DNA from: SHLQ01 sp964196045 | Lineage (GTDB): Bacteria; Actinomycetota; Acidimicrobiia; Acidimicrobiales; SHLQ01 | Direction of reading: 5' to 3' | Assembly: GCA_964196045.1 (NCBI GenBank) | Contig: CAXMRH010000186.1 | Span: 1 to 22,419 of the forward strand | Length of the DNA: 22,419 bases | Shown: in pieces, positions 9,823 through 17,188 of the stretch | How the letters are laid out: each line of letters begins with the position of its first letter | Numbering within the stretch: the stretch's first letter is position 1 | Notes under the pieces: model-generated | What the model saw: the letters and a program-made list of their open reading frames with translations, nothing else | Told to the model about the DNA's origin: nothing | The model's database searches: none | Position numbers and translations under genes: made by a program

Positions 9823-10695
9823 TCAGCGGGCCCCGAGGATGGTGAGTTCGGTGATGATCGTGGCATCGGCTGGAATCTGACCAGTTTGATCAGCCACGCC
9901 TAGGCCAGCCGGAATCACCATTCGAATGGTGTCGCCGACGCGTCGTCCGACGAGTCCTTGATCCCATGCCGGAATCGACTGGCTTGGGTTAGCGGCAACC
10001 TCGAACACCGCTGGCTGTCCCGTTTCCCACGATGAGGCGAATACCTCGCCGTTCGTCTGGAGAATCGCCCGATAGTGCAATTCGACGATCGTTCCAGCTT
10101 CGATCACTTCGCCGTCGCCGTCTTCGAGCAACACCACTTCAAGTTCGGTTACTGGCTCGGGGGCGTTCTCGATGTCGGGTGGTGTGGCTACTGCAACGAG
10201 GTCCACAACGAACACCAGCGCGCTGTTCGCTGGGATGTTTTCGCCGCGAGCTTTGTCGCCGTACCCGAGATCGGCGGGGATCGAGAGTTGTCGGCGCCCG
10301 CCCGCTTTCATCCCGGCGATGCCTTGGTCCCAGCCTTGGATCACCTGGCCTCTGCCGAGGATGAAGCTGAAGGTCTCGCCACGATCCCAGCTGGCGTCGA
10401 ACTGCCCCCCGTCTGAGTGGCGTACGCCCACATAGTGCATCACCAGGTAGTCACCGGCTGCAGCGGTCTTCCCGTTGCCGTCGATGAGATCATCGATCTC
10501 GAGCTCCACGGGTGCTGGTCCGTCAGGAATGACGACCTCCGGCTTGCCCTCCCCGGAGGTTTCGGGTAGAGCCGATTCTGCGGGTTCGTCGACCGTGGTC
10601 GGAACACTCTCCGACGCGAGAGTGGACGAGTCGGAGGAACATGCGGCCAGGCCGATGATGAGCGCGAAGAACAGCAGGGAGGCACGGCGGGTCAT
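9823..10695 (-). CDS. Tandem FKBP-type peptidyl-prolyl isomerase lipoprotein
   Basis: A secreted, lipid-anchored prolyl isomerase of 290 residues that probably assists protein folding outside the membrane. The start ATG at 10695 gives a lipoprotein signal (MTRRASLLFFALIIGLAAC) with a lipobox ending at Cys19; longer in-frame starts would bury it. A Ser/Thr/Glu/Pro-rich linker follows, then two FKBP domains at about 70-170 and 185-290. The first is canonical (GQVIQGWDQGIAGMKAGGRRQLSIP and LGYGDKARGENIPANSALVF). The second has drifted: IPAWDQGLVGRRVGD is kept, but the GYG loop is GLGVADQ. The second domain may therefore bind clients rather than catalyse; this is an inference. It is divergent from the YcaQ-family gene, with 80 bases between the starts. 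Confidence 0.9.
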   Translation of the reverse strand: MTRRASLLFFALIIGLAACSSDSSTLASESVPTTVDEPAESALPETSGEGKPEVVIPDGPAPVELEIDDLIDGNGKTAAAGDYLVMHYVGVRHSDGGQFDASWDRGETFSFILGRGQVIQGWDQGIAGMKAGGRRQLSIPADLGYGDKARGENIPANSALVFVVDLVAVATPPDIENAPEPVTELEVVLLEDGDGEVIEAGTIVELHYRAILQTNGEVFASSWETGQPAVFEVAANPSQSIPAWDQGLVGRRVGDTIRMVIPAGLGVADQTGQIPADATIITELTILGAR

Positions 10696-10775
10696 CTGCA
10701 CAACGTTACCGCCGCAGCCGCTTCCGAATGCAGCGGCTAGGGTCGCCAGCTGTGGGTAGAGCCGGTCGGTGGAAC

Positions 10776-11966
10776 ATGTCGGTCGACGTCGCCCGTCGGG
10801 TCGCGTTGGGGGCACAAGGGTTCGCGGATCCGCGCCCGTCCGGCCAGGTCGACCGAAGACACATGCGACGCGTGATGGGCCGGCTGCGGGTCCTCCAGCT
10901 CGACTCGGTCCCAGTGGTCATCAGGACGCAGTACATGCCGTTTCACAGTCGCTTGGGGCCGTATGCGACCGACCTGCTCGACACGGTCGCCTACGGGGAC
11001 GACAGCTGGTACGAGGCCTGGGCGCACGAAGCGTCGTTGCTTCCTGTGGCGAGCGAACCATTGTTCCGATGGATGTGTGATCGCGCCAGTCAAGGCGACA
11101 CCTGGAAACATCTCTACGACACCGCGCAACGCGAGCCGGCATACGTGCAGTCTGTGCTCGACGAAGTGCGGGCTCGAGGTGCTGTCACGGGCGGCGAGCT
11201 CAGCGACCCCAGACCGACCCAGGGAGATGCATCAGGGTGGGGCAGTCGTTCCCTCGGAGTCGTTGCGCTCGACTGGCTGTACCGAATCGGTGAACTTGGG
11301 GTTCGCCGTCGGGGCAACTTCGAGAAGGTTTTCAGCCCGATCGAGGACATCGTGCCGGCCAAGACACTTTCGATGCAGACACCCCGCGTCGAAGACGCAC
11401 AACGTGAGTTGATTGTGCAATCTGTGCAGTCGCTTGGTGTGGGAACCGCAAGTGATGTCGCCGACTATTTCCGCCAACCCATACGAGACGTCCGGGCCCT
11501 ACTGCCGGGCTTGGTCGAGGATGGCCGAATACTCGCCGCAACAGTGCGCGGATGGAAGCAGCCGGCCTTCGCCGATCCTCAAGCGACGGTTCCGCGCAAG
11601 ATCACCGGAGCAACTGTTCTTTCACCATTCGATCCGGTCGTGTGGAAGCGGGATCGAGCAGAACGTCTGTGGAACTTCGAGTACCGAATCGAGATCTACG
11701 TTCCAGCATCAAAGCGGCGGTGGGGCTACTACGTGCTGCCCGTGATGGTCGATGGGGATCTCGTCGCCAGGCTGGACGTGAAGAACGAGCGCGACTCCGG
11801 AGTCCTTCGAATCAAAGCGGCTCACTCCGAGGCCGGAAAATGTACGGAAGAGGTCGTCGGTCGCATCGCGGACGCGGTGCGAGATCTCGCTTTGCTCGTT
11901 GAGGCGTCCACGATTGAGGTCGAGGAGCAGGGGGATCTGGCCAGACTCCTGTCCACAGTGGTCTGA
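10776..11966 (+). CDS. YcaQ/AlkX-type winged-helix DNA glycosylase (HTH_42 family)
   Basis: A 396-residue member of the winged-helix family that includes E. coli YcaQ, a DNA glycosylase that unhooks interstrand crosslinks and removes bulky alkylated bases. The catalytic QxD motif of the YcaQ branch is visible as Gln41-Leu-Asp43 (RVLQLDSV), followed by the family's RTQYMPFHSRLGPY. Later blocks are also typical: YEAWAHEASLLP, LDWLYRIGELGVRRRGNFEKVF, and a C-terminal SPFDPVVWKRDRAERLWNFEYRIEIY followed by GYYVLPVMVDGDLVARLDVK. I chose the ATG at 10776 (MSVDVARRVAL) since the helix with the motif begins soon after; an in-frame ATG at 10728 adds 16 residues with no obvious conservation. The actual lesion cannot be read from sequence. 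Confidence 0.88.
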   Translation: MSVDVARRVALGAQGFADPRPSGQVDRRHMRRVMGRLRVLQLDSVPVVIRTQYMPFHSRLGPYATDLLDTVAYGDDSWYEAWAHEASLLPVASEPLFRWMCDRASQGDTWKHLYDTAQREPAYVQSVLDEVRARGAVTGGELSDPRPTQGDASGWGSRSLGVVALDWLYRIGELGVRRRGNFEKVFSPIEDIVPAKTLSMQTPRVEDAQRELIVQSVQSLGVGTASDVADYFRQPIRDVRALLPGLVEDGRILAATVRGWKQPAFADPQATVPRKITGATVLSPFDPVVWKRDRAERLWNFEYRIEIYVPASKRRWGYYVLPVMVDGDLVARLDVKNERDSGVLRIKAAHSEAGKCTEEVVGRIADAVRDLALLVEASTIEVEEQGDLARLLSTVV

Positions 11967-12055
11967 ATCGAGAAGTGAAGCTTCTACGATCGATCGGCTG
12001 CCCGACGTGCGGCGTGAATATGGGGTGGGTTCAAGCCCATCGCCGGCCGCACCAA
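11967..12055. terminator. Convergent intergenic gap with short inverted repeats
   Basis: This gap lies between two convergent stops. It has an AGAAG/CTTCT hairpin at 11971-11985 (loop of five) and a TGGGT/GCCCA hairpin around 12027-12040 with one wobble pair. Neither has a T-tract, so a role as a shared terminator is only suggested by position. Confidence 0.3.
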
Positions 12056-12991
12056 TCATGGCGAACGCGTATGGGCGACGTTCGGGCGTCGGAGCTGGGT
12101 GAGAAGCACTCCGCACGAGACGACACTGATACCCAGAAGGCCCACCCAGCCCGGATTCTCGTCAAGGAGCCACCAAGCCAGAGCGGCGATTTGAAGAAGC
12201 ATCGTGTTGTTGACACCCGCAGACTCGATTGCGGACAAGCGGCGCAGTGCCAGATTCCACAACGTGAATGCAATGGCGGTGTTCACGATCGCTAGCCATC
12301 CAATGATCAGTCCGGCTCGAAGCGTGATGGTGGGCGAACCCTCGACGATCAGCCCTGCGAGGATCAACAGCACTGCGCCGATCGACATGCTGACGGCTGT
12401 GACCACGATTGGGGAGGTCGACTGTGCCCGGTTGACGTGTCGACCGAGTAGCGCGCCACCAACGTTCGCTCCGAGCGCGACCCCCGCGGCGGTGAGCCCA
12501 ATCACGGTCGCACCCAGATCCCCAGCGAAGTAAACCAACGCACCCGCAACGATCACGCTAGCCCCGGCAAGTTGTCGCCGAGTAGCGTGCTCGCCGAGCG
12601 ACCGCGCACTCGCGATCCCGACGAACAGCGCTGTCAGCGAAAGCACGAGGCTCGTGGTCGCTGCTGGTTGATTGTCGATCGCGATGAACTGCGCTCCCTG
12701 GGTCAACGCGTAGAACACGACCCCCAGCAATGCGAGCTGCCAGACCGAACTCCGGTCGAGGCGTCGGATTTCGTCGCGGCGAGCTCGCCTCGCCGATACC
12801 GACACGATCAGCACCAGCGCAGCGAGGCCGTAGCGCATTCCCGCAAATGTGACAGGAGCGAGCTCCTCGTCGTCAAGCCCTACGCGAATGAGCACCCATG
12901 ACGAGCTCCACAAGACCGTGACGAGCAGTGCCGATGTGATGGCGAGCAGATGAGCTCGCCGCTCCTGATGTGAAGAGTGAATGTGGGACAC
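12056..12991 (-). CDS. EamA/DMT-superfamily transporter
   Basis: An inner-membrane protein of 311 residues with about ten hydrophobic helices arranged as two EamA repeats (about 12-145 and 155-305), as in drug/metabolite exporters and amino-acid effluxers. Family features seen: SSSWVLIRVGL in the first helix, TFAGMRYGLAAL, QPAATTSLVLSLTALFVGI, and in the second half NTAIAFTLWNLALRRLSAIESAGVNN. The substrate is unknown. The frame stays open for 48 more codons upstream, but I chose the GTG at 12991 because a CGGAGG Shine-Dalgarno sequence sits at ideal spacing before it and the upstream stretch lacks transporter sequence. It is convergent with the YcaQ-family gene and followed by a short hairpin-bearing gap. 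Confidence 0.87.
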   Translation of the reverse strand: MSHIHSSHQERRAHLLAITSALLVTVLWSSSWVLIRVGLDDEELAPVTFAGMRYGLAALVLIVSVSARRARRDEIRRLDRSSVWQLALLGVVFYALTQGAQFIAIDNQPAATTSLVLSLTALFVGIASARSLGEHATRRQLAGASVIVAGALVYFAGDLGATVIGLTAAGVALGANVGGALLGRHVNRAQSTSPIVVTAVSMSIGAVLLILAGLIVEGSPTITLRAGLIIGWLAIVNTAIAFTLWNLALRRLSAIESAGVNNTMLLQIAALAWWLLDENPGWVGLLGISVVSCGVLLTQLRRPNVAHTRSP

Positions 12992-13406
12992 GGTTTGGCC
13001 TCCGAAGTTGGCACGCGTTTGAAGCAGGTGCCGAAATTCTCCACTCGAGGTTTTTGTCCCATGAGGTGCGAGCCCGATATGTCGGGCCTTCTGTGGCGCT
13101 CGGACCAGCCAGCAAAGCCGCGGAACCCTAGCCACCCTTCAATCGGTACCCGAACAATACTCGCAATCGGGACACGGATCTAACAGCGAGCAAAGCGCCA
13201 CATAGTGGCAGGCAGAATCACATCCACACCGACCCTGAGCGTATTGAGGTCTCGATTTCTCGCTTTGACGAGCCTGAGTACGGGGGTACAGGCCAAGCGG
13301 CACTCGCTCTGGCCAACACATCATGGCCCGCAAGGTGCACCTGGGCCATTCAGGTGGACGGGGTATTTCAGGCCCAGGCTGACGGCGCCGATACGCTGAC
13401 ACCTTC
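12992..13406. other. Long divergent intergenic region, no gene seen
   Basis: About 415 bases separate the divergent starts of the EamA gene and the GH13 gene. I see no convincing coding sequence; the short open frames here lack family resemblance and are not codon-biased. It holds a perfect GCCCGA/TCGGGC hairpin at 13072-13087 with a four-base loop, a GCCAC/GTGGC hairpin at 13197-13209, and a TTGACG -35-like box at 13265-13270 without a good -10 partner. Promoters of both genes probably lie here. The length leaves room for a regulator-binding site or small RNA, but nothing seen identifies one. Confidence 0.45.
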
Positions 13407-14885
13407 ATGGCAGCCCTCAATGAACCACCGGACTGGATCACCGGAAAGGATGGGGGAACAGGTGCTTTCTTCTACCAGATCTTCCCCGATCGATTCGCCC
13501 GATCTGGCCGCATCGACAACGGCGTCAGACTTGACTCGTGGGACGCACCACCGACGACGTGGGGGTACAAGGGCGGTGACTTGTGGGGCGTGATCGATCG
13601 TCTTGATCACCTCGTGGCGCTTGGTGTGAACGCAATTTGGTTCAACCCGATCTTCCAGAGCGCATCGAACCATCGATATCACACACACGACTACTTCAAG
13701 ATCGATCCGCTTCTCGGTGGTGACGAAGCGTTCGATGCGCTGATCGAAGCCGCGCATGAGCGGGGCATCAGGGTCATTCTCGACGGGGTGTTCAACCATG
13801 CAAGCCGCGGGTTCTTCCAATTCAGCGACATCGCCGAACACCAGGAGAAGTCCGCATACCTCGATTGGTTTCGGGTGCGGGAATTCCCGGTCGACCCGTA
13901 TGACGAAGACAAGCCGGCGACGTACGACGCCTGGTGGGGACTCCACGCACTGCCTGCGCTCAACACGGACAACGAAGCCGTCCGCGAGTTCCTCTGGAGC
14001 GTCGGCACACATTGGATCGAACGCGGCATCGATGGATGGCGACTCGATGTCCCCAACGAAATTCGCACACCTGGCTTCTGGTCCGAATTCCGTAGGCGCG
14101 TGCGAGAGGTCAACCCGGAGGCGTACATCACCGGCGAACTCTGGGGAGAAGCTCCGGAGTGGGTCGGTGAGGAGGGTCCTTTCGACGGGGTGATGAACTA
14201 CCCACTCGGTACGGCAATCATCCGCTATGCGATCGGCAACCGCATTAACCCCGCGGGGATCATCGACAACAACGACTACGTCGTGACACCGGGCCTGAAC
14301 GCGGCTGCGTTCGCCGATCATGTCGACTCGATGTTGAAGATGTACGACGAGACGACCGTGCCTGCGCTGCTCAACCTGCTCGACAGTCATGACACCGGGC
14401 GCATCATGACGCTCGCCGCCGGCGATCCAGAGCTTGTGGTGCTTACGCTCGCGCTGCTCCTGACGATGCCCGGCGCCCCATGTATCTACTACGGCACCGA
14501 GGTTGGGCTCGAAGGTGGTCCCGACCCCGACAATCGACGTGGGTTTCCATGGGATGAGCTCGATAGTGCGCCCGAGATCTCGGGTGCACTGCGTTCGCTC
14601 ATCGCACTGCGTCATGCGGAAGCTGGGTTGCGCTCGTCGGTGCTCGAGCGTCTTGGCCCACCACCCGGGTCGGACTTCGGTCGCACGTATTTGTACGCAC
14701 GTGGAGTAGGTGCGGAGCGGGTCGTCGTCGCCGTGAACCATGCCGACGAAGTCGATGTCGTTGAGCTCCGACCCGGTGTACTGACCGCTGACGCAAAGAA
14801 GCTTTGGGGTTCGGCGATCGTGAAGAAGCCAGACGTGGTGGAACTGCCCGCACGCTCGATTGGCATCTGGAGGGACGCGCGATGA
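13407..14885 (+). CDS. GH13 family alpha-glycosidase (alpha-amylase/neopullulanase-like)
   Basis: A 492-residue cytoplasmic alpha-glucan hydrolase (no signal peptide), likely acting on maltodextrins or related oligosaccharides. It starts directly with the catalytic barrel (AFFYQIFPDRFARSG) and lacks the N-terminal beta domain of classical neopullulanases and cyclomaltodextrinases. The four conserved GH13 regions are present: DGVFNH (I), GWRLDVPNE with nucleophile Asp214 (II), ITGELWGE with acid/base Glu244 (III), and LLDSHDTGR with Asp329 (IV). A small C-terminal beta domain (YLYARGVGAERVVVAVNH) closes the protein. Its stop overlaps the start of the YbaK-type gene by four bases (ATGA), so the two are coupled. 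Substrate range cannot be told from sequence. No clear Shine-Dalgarno sequence precedes the ATG. Confidence 0.92.
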   Translation: MAALNEPPDWITGKDGGTGAFFYQIFPDRFARSGRIDNGVRLDSWDAPPTTWGYKGGDLWGVIDRLDHLVALGVNAIWFNPIFQSASNHRYHTHDYFKIDPLLGGDEAFDALIEAAHERGIRVILDGVFNHASRGFFQFSDIAEHQEKSAYLDWFRVREFPVDPYDEDKPATYDAWWGLHALPALNTDNEAVREFLWSVGTHWIERGIDGWRLDVPNEIRTPGFWSEFRRRVREVNPEAYITGELWGEAPEWVGEEGPFDGVMNYPLGTAIIRYAIGNRINPAGIIDNNDYVVTPGLNAAAFADHVDSMLKMYDETTVPALLNLLDSHDTGRIMTLAAGDPELVVLTLALLLTMPGAPCIYYGTEVGLEGGPDPDNRRGFPWDELDSAPEISGALRSLIALRHAEAGLRSSVLERLGPPPGSDFGRTYLYARGVGAERVVVAVNHADEVDVVELRPGVLTADAKKLWGSAIVKKPDVVELPARSIGIWRDAR

Positions 14886-15358
14886 GCGATTTACCGGCGA
14901 GCGCAATGACGGTTGTCGCCGCAGCAGCTCGCGAGGGGCTGGAGTTGGATGTGATCGAATATCCCGATGGCGCGCGCACGGCTGTCGAGGCAGCAGCTGC
15001 GGTCGGTTGTGATGTAGGACAGATCGTGAAGTCGTTGATCTTCTCGGTCGACGACGAGTTGGTTCTTGCGTTGACGAGCGGCTCGAACCGGGTCGATACG
15101 GACGCGCTCACTCGTGCCGCTGGAGGACAGCGTTGTTCACGAGCTGATGCAGACGACGTTCGCTCGACCACGGGATATGCGATTGGCGGCGTGCCGCCGT
15201 TTGGTCACGCAAATCCGGTCCGGGCGTTCTTCGACTCCGATCTGGCCGCCTATCCCGTGGTATGGGCGGCAGCAGGAACACCAAGGCATGTATTCCCGAT
15301 CGAGCCGAAGGAACTCCTTCGACTCACCAATGCGACCGTCGCGGCGTTCAGCGAGTGA
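14882..15358 (+). CDS. YbaK/EbsC-family aminoacyl-tRNA deacylase
   Basis: A 158-residue single-domain protein of the YbaK/ProX type, which hydrolyses mischarged aminoacyl-tRNA (for example Cys- or Ala-tRNA(Pro)) as a free-standing proofreader. Seen: VGQIVKSLIFSVDDELVLAL with the family lysine at 50, then YAIGGVPPFGH (the substrate-loop motif) and VVWAAAGTPRHVFPIEPKEL. I chose the ATG at 14882, inside the stop region of the GH13 gene, because the family starts about here; the frame extends upstream only into the GH13 gene. The overlap with a sugar hydrolase looks like operon packing rather than a functional link. The tRNA specificity is unknown. Confidence 0.88.
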   Translation: MSDLPASAMTVVAAAAREGLELDVIEYPDGARTAVEAAAAVGCDVGQIVKSLIFSVDDELVLALTSGSNRVDTDALTRAAGGQRCSRADADDVRSTTGYAIGGVPPFGHANPVRAFFDSDLAAYPVVWAAAGTPRHVFPIEPKELLRLTNATVAAFSE

Positions 15359-15477
15359 GCGGCTGGCTTCGGCCTAACCGAGCCTAAGGACGACGGTTCG
15401 GCCGACCGACACCTAGGCATGGCTTCGACTCACGGAACTCCCGAGCGCACCCTCAAAGAACTTGAGGCTCATCGACG

Positions 15478-15713
15478 TTGAGCAGCATCGCGAAGACCCA
15501 GCAGGGCCGCTGGCGAGCACGTTGGCGGACGCCCGACGGATCGTCTCGGCTGAAGACGTTCGATCGACGAGTTGATGCCGACTTGTGACTGACCGGCATC
15601 GACCACGCGAAAGCGATGGGGCCTACGTCGGCCCGAAAGCTGGTGCTGTCGCGTTCCGCGACTACGCAGAGCAATGGAGATCGATCCAGTCACAGTCATC
15701 TGGTCTGTCGGTG
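15478..15713 (+). pseudogene. Tyrosine integrase N-terminal remnant (stop + frameshift, truncated)
   Basis: This stretch carries the arm-binding and start of the core-binding domains of an actinophage or ICE-type tyrosine recombinase. Frame one (from the TTG at 15478) reads SIAKTQQGRWRARWRTPDGS, then SRLKTFDRRVDADL, a TGA stop at 15586, and LTGIDHAK. After a one-base shift near 15613-15620 the next frame continues GAYVGPKAGAVAFRDYAEQW and RSIQSQ. This is the usual order in such integrases (AP2-like arm-binding domain, then the helix-rich domain). The sequence stops resembling an integrase after about 15713, so the catalytic domain with its R-H-R-Y residues is gone. It cannot make an active enzyme. 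I see no tRNA next to it that would mark an attachment site. Confidence 0.82.
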
Positions 15714-15906
15714 ACCCAAGCCGTCGAGCTGGCTCTTTCACCGGCGAAGACATGCCTACGCCCCGACCCCCCCACACAAACTGCCATCGTGACCAGCCGC
15801 GGCCTCATCTGTCATTCCGTGGCAATTCAGTATTCTGGACGAATATCTTATACTTTGTGCTGTTTTCGGGTGACATCAGTCACTATTTGTGGCTGGCCAG
15901 TCCAAT

Positions 15907-15913
15907 AGGGGGA
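15907..15913 (+). promoter_or_regulatory. Strong ribosome binding site of the small secreted protein
   Basis: An AGGGGGA stretch ends four bases before the ATG at 15918. It is one of the clearest Shine-Dalgarno sequences in the window and fixes the start of the short gene behind it. Confidence 0.75.
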
Positions 15914-15917
15914 CAAT

Positions 15918-16259
15918 ATGAAGCGCAAAGTAACGCAAATCGCTGTCGTTCTGAGCATCATGCTCGGCGTACTCGGAGGTGCCGTCGGGGTCGCCTCTGC
16001 CGGCCACGTGAAGGGGCACGAGACCGGGCCGGGCGATAACGGGCCGGGCGACAAGGTGACGCTCTGTCACTTCGGCGGCCACGGAAGTAGCGATGACCTC
16101 AAAGTGTGGCCTGACTATCAGATCTTTTCGCCGAAGGGGGAGCTCGGTTGTGAGTTGCAGGGCGGTGTGGCCATCGAAGTCTCCGCACAGGGCGCAATCA
16201 ACGGCCACGGGGTCACGCCAGGTTGCAACATGATGATGCTGTGCGACGAGCATAAATAG
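15918..16259 (+). CDS. Small secreted four-cysteine protein of unknown function
   Basis: A 113-residue exported protein. Residues 1-28 form a textbook Sec signal peptide (MKRK, hydrophobic core, ASA cleavage site). The mature part starts with a short Gly-Pro-Asp repeat (GPGDNGPGD) that is mirrored by a tandem 15-base DNA repeat. It then has KVTLCHFGG, resembling the VT-[IL]-CH start of a widespread small secreted bacterial domain, and ends with VAIEVSAQGAINGHG, which fits the end of that domain. Four cysteines (50, 78, 103, 109) could form two disulphides outside the cell; this is an inference. The strong RBS and the low-GC upstream region suggest good, separately controlled expression. I cannot name a function. 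The gene stands alone between remnants of mobile elements. Confidence 0.8.
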   Translation: MKRKVTQIAVVLSIMLGVLGGAVGVASAGHVKGHETGPGDNGPGDKVTLCHFGGHGSSDDLKVWPDYQIFSPKGELGCELQGGVAIEVSAQGAINGHGVTPGCNMMMLCDEHK

Positions 16260-16314
16260 CATGTCGCATTAGAAGGCCTAGTCGAACCGAAGTAACAGGC
16301 TTTTGAACTCGTAA

Positions 16315-16347
16315 CGCCGCCCCGTCGCACACCGCGTTGGGGCGGCG
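16315..16347 (+). terminator. GC-rich hairpin after the secreted-protein gene
   Basis: A perfect nine-base-pair inverted repeat (CGCCGCCCC and GGGGCGGCG) with a 15-base loop begins 56 bases after the stop of the secreted-protein gene. It has no T-run after it, which is common for actinobacterial hairpin terminators. Confidence 0.5.
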
Positions 16348-16488
16348 CCGCGCTTCCTGCTAAGGCATGTGCCCCGACTACCGCCGCATTGGGGGCAGTT
16401 CGCCTGCACTTCAGGAACGTTGTCGGAACGGTGTGGCCACGGACTTCTCCCCGTTTTGGGAAGGGGGTCGCTCCCGGCACTGATACCG

Positions 16489-16640
16489 CTATGTCAATGC
16501 GGCGAGGTCTTTGAGGAGGATGGGGTAGAGCTGGCGGGCGAGGTATCGCTTCGAGCAGCGGGCGGTTCCGCGGTGGGAGAACCCGTCGGTTCTTCGACGG
16601 TCGCGCTGTAGGCGCTGGTTTCGGCTGAGGCGAACCATGG
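16489..16640 (-). pseudogene. IS110-family-like transposase C-terminal remnant
   Basis: Read on the minus strand, this stretch ends RRTDGFSHRGTARCSKRYLA and then RQLYPILLKDLAAL before a TAG at 16491-16489. It closely follows the pattern at the C-terminus of actinobacterial IS110-type transposases (an RRT-x-G-x-S-x-R segment, then RCLKRY-[IVL]-ARE-[IL]-Y). The first leucine of CLKRY is serine here, consistent with drift. The N-terminal DEDD catalytic part of the transposase is not found upstream (at higher coordinates), so this is a dead fragment. No terminal repeats are recognisable, as expected for IS110 elements. The call rests on pattern memory of a short motif and could be wrong. Confidence 0.5.
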
Positions 16641-16798
16641 GATCTGTACGTGGCAGGGCTGGTTGGGTCGACCTCAAAGGCGTCGACTTCGACTGCAACC
16701 CAACGGACCGTTCGATGGACTTCTCGTCCTACCTTCATGGGCCATTCTTGGGCCATTTCGTTTCCACACCTGACGACTTGAACCTCGCTTGGCCACAA

Positions 16799-16886
16799 AT
16801 CGTCAGAGCTTCTGTGGATTGTGTTGCTCTGTGTGGACAAACGCGCTCCGTGTGGCTGGGGACTCCGATTCGGAGGCTGAGAACGG
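16799..16886 (+). repeat. 88-bp dispersed direct repeat, copy A
   Basis: Runs from ATCGTCAGAGC to GCTGAGAACGG and is repeated in the same orientation at 19930-20017, with about seven mismatches and no gaps. It has a perfect CTCCGA-T-TCGGAG palindrome at 16863-16875. Two DnaA-box-like nonamers lie on the minus strand, TTGTCCACA at 16840-16832 and CAATCCACA at 16821-16813, with starts 19 bases apart. It lies upstream (in minus-strand terms) of the IS110-like remnant and may be the non-coding end of a mobile element or a stand-alone intergenic repeat. Confidence 0.85.
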
Positions 16887-17188
16887 GGTCTCGATTACCC
16901 TCACCAGCTCAGGTACCAGGCAGCGCGTCGCTGGAATCTGTCAAGCTATCGATCGTCCATGGAGCCGATGACCCGCGGGTCGGGGTTGGCCTCCTCTTCG
17001 ACTCCGCCTCGGTTCACTCCGTGTCATCGTTGTGATTCGCCCGGGTCACGTGATCACCAGCGAGGCGAGAGCAGCGCTGGGGTCAATCGTCGCGAACGGG
17101 CGGTGCCGTTCGACGAACGCTCGTTGGTGCGCAAGTCGTAGGTCCACAGATCATTGGTCCATGGGTTTCGCGGGCGTCGCGTCGCTTG

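Larger units (their letters stand above)
15359..15917. other. Gene-poor region around the integrase remnant
   Basis: Apart from the integrase remnant there is no gene here. A CCTCAA/TTGAGG hairpin with a five-base loop lies at 15451-15467; it has no T-tract but could end transcription from the GH13-YbaK operon. From about 15790 the base composition drops to clearly lower GC, with a TATACT element near 15850, which probably marks the promoter of the small secreted-protein gene that follows. Confidence 0.45.
16260..17188. other. Non-coding, rearranged interval
   Basis: Over 900 bases without an intact gene. It contains the hairpin at 16315-16347, the transposase remnant at 16489-16640 and the first copy of the 88-bp repeat. 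A 240-codon minus-strand frame and a 132-codon plus-strand frame cross it, but neither shows recognisable domains, a ribosome binding site or a start consistent with a gene. The rest (16900-17188) shows no recognisable content. It looks like worn mobile-element and junction sequence. Confidence 0.5.

Noticed and set aside
12020..12045. A T-arm-like GGGTTCAAGCCC suggesting a tRNA gene
   Set aside because: The arm does not form a five-pair stem with a seven-base loop, and there is no acceptor stem, D-arm or anticodon arm around it. It is better seen as a short inverted repeat in a convergent gap.
13368..14906. A 512-codon minus-strand frame
   Set aside because: It is opposite the GH13 gene, whose four catalytic regions are clear. 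The minus frame has no recognisable family and is a codon-bias shadow.
16118..16840. A 240-codon minus-strand frame across the secreted-protein gene end and the gap
   Set aside because: No domain, no ribosome binding site, and it overlaps a gene with a strong start as well as the better-supported transposase remnant in another frame.
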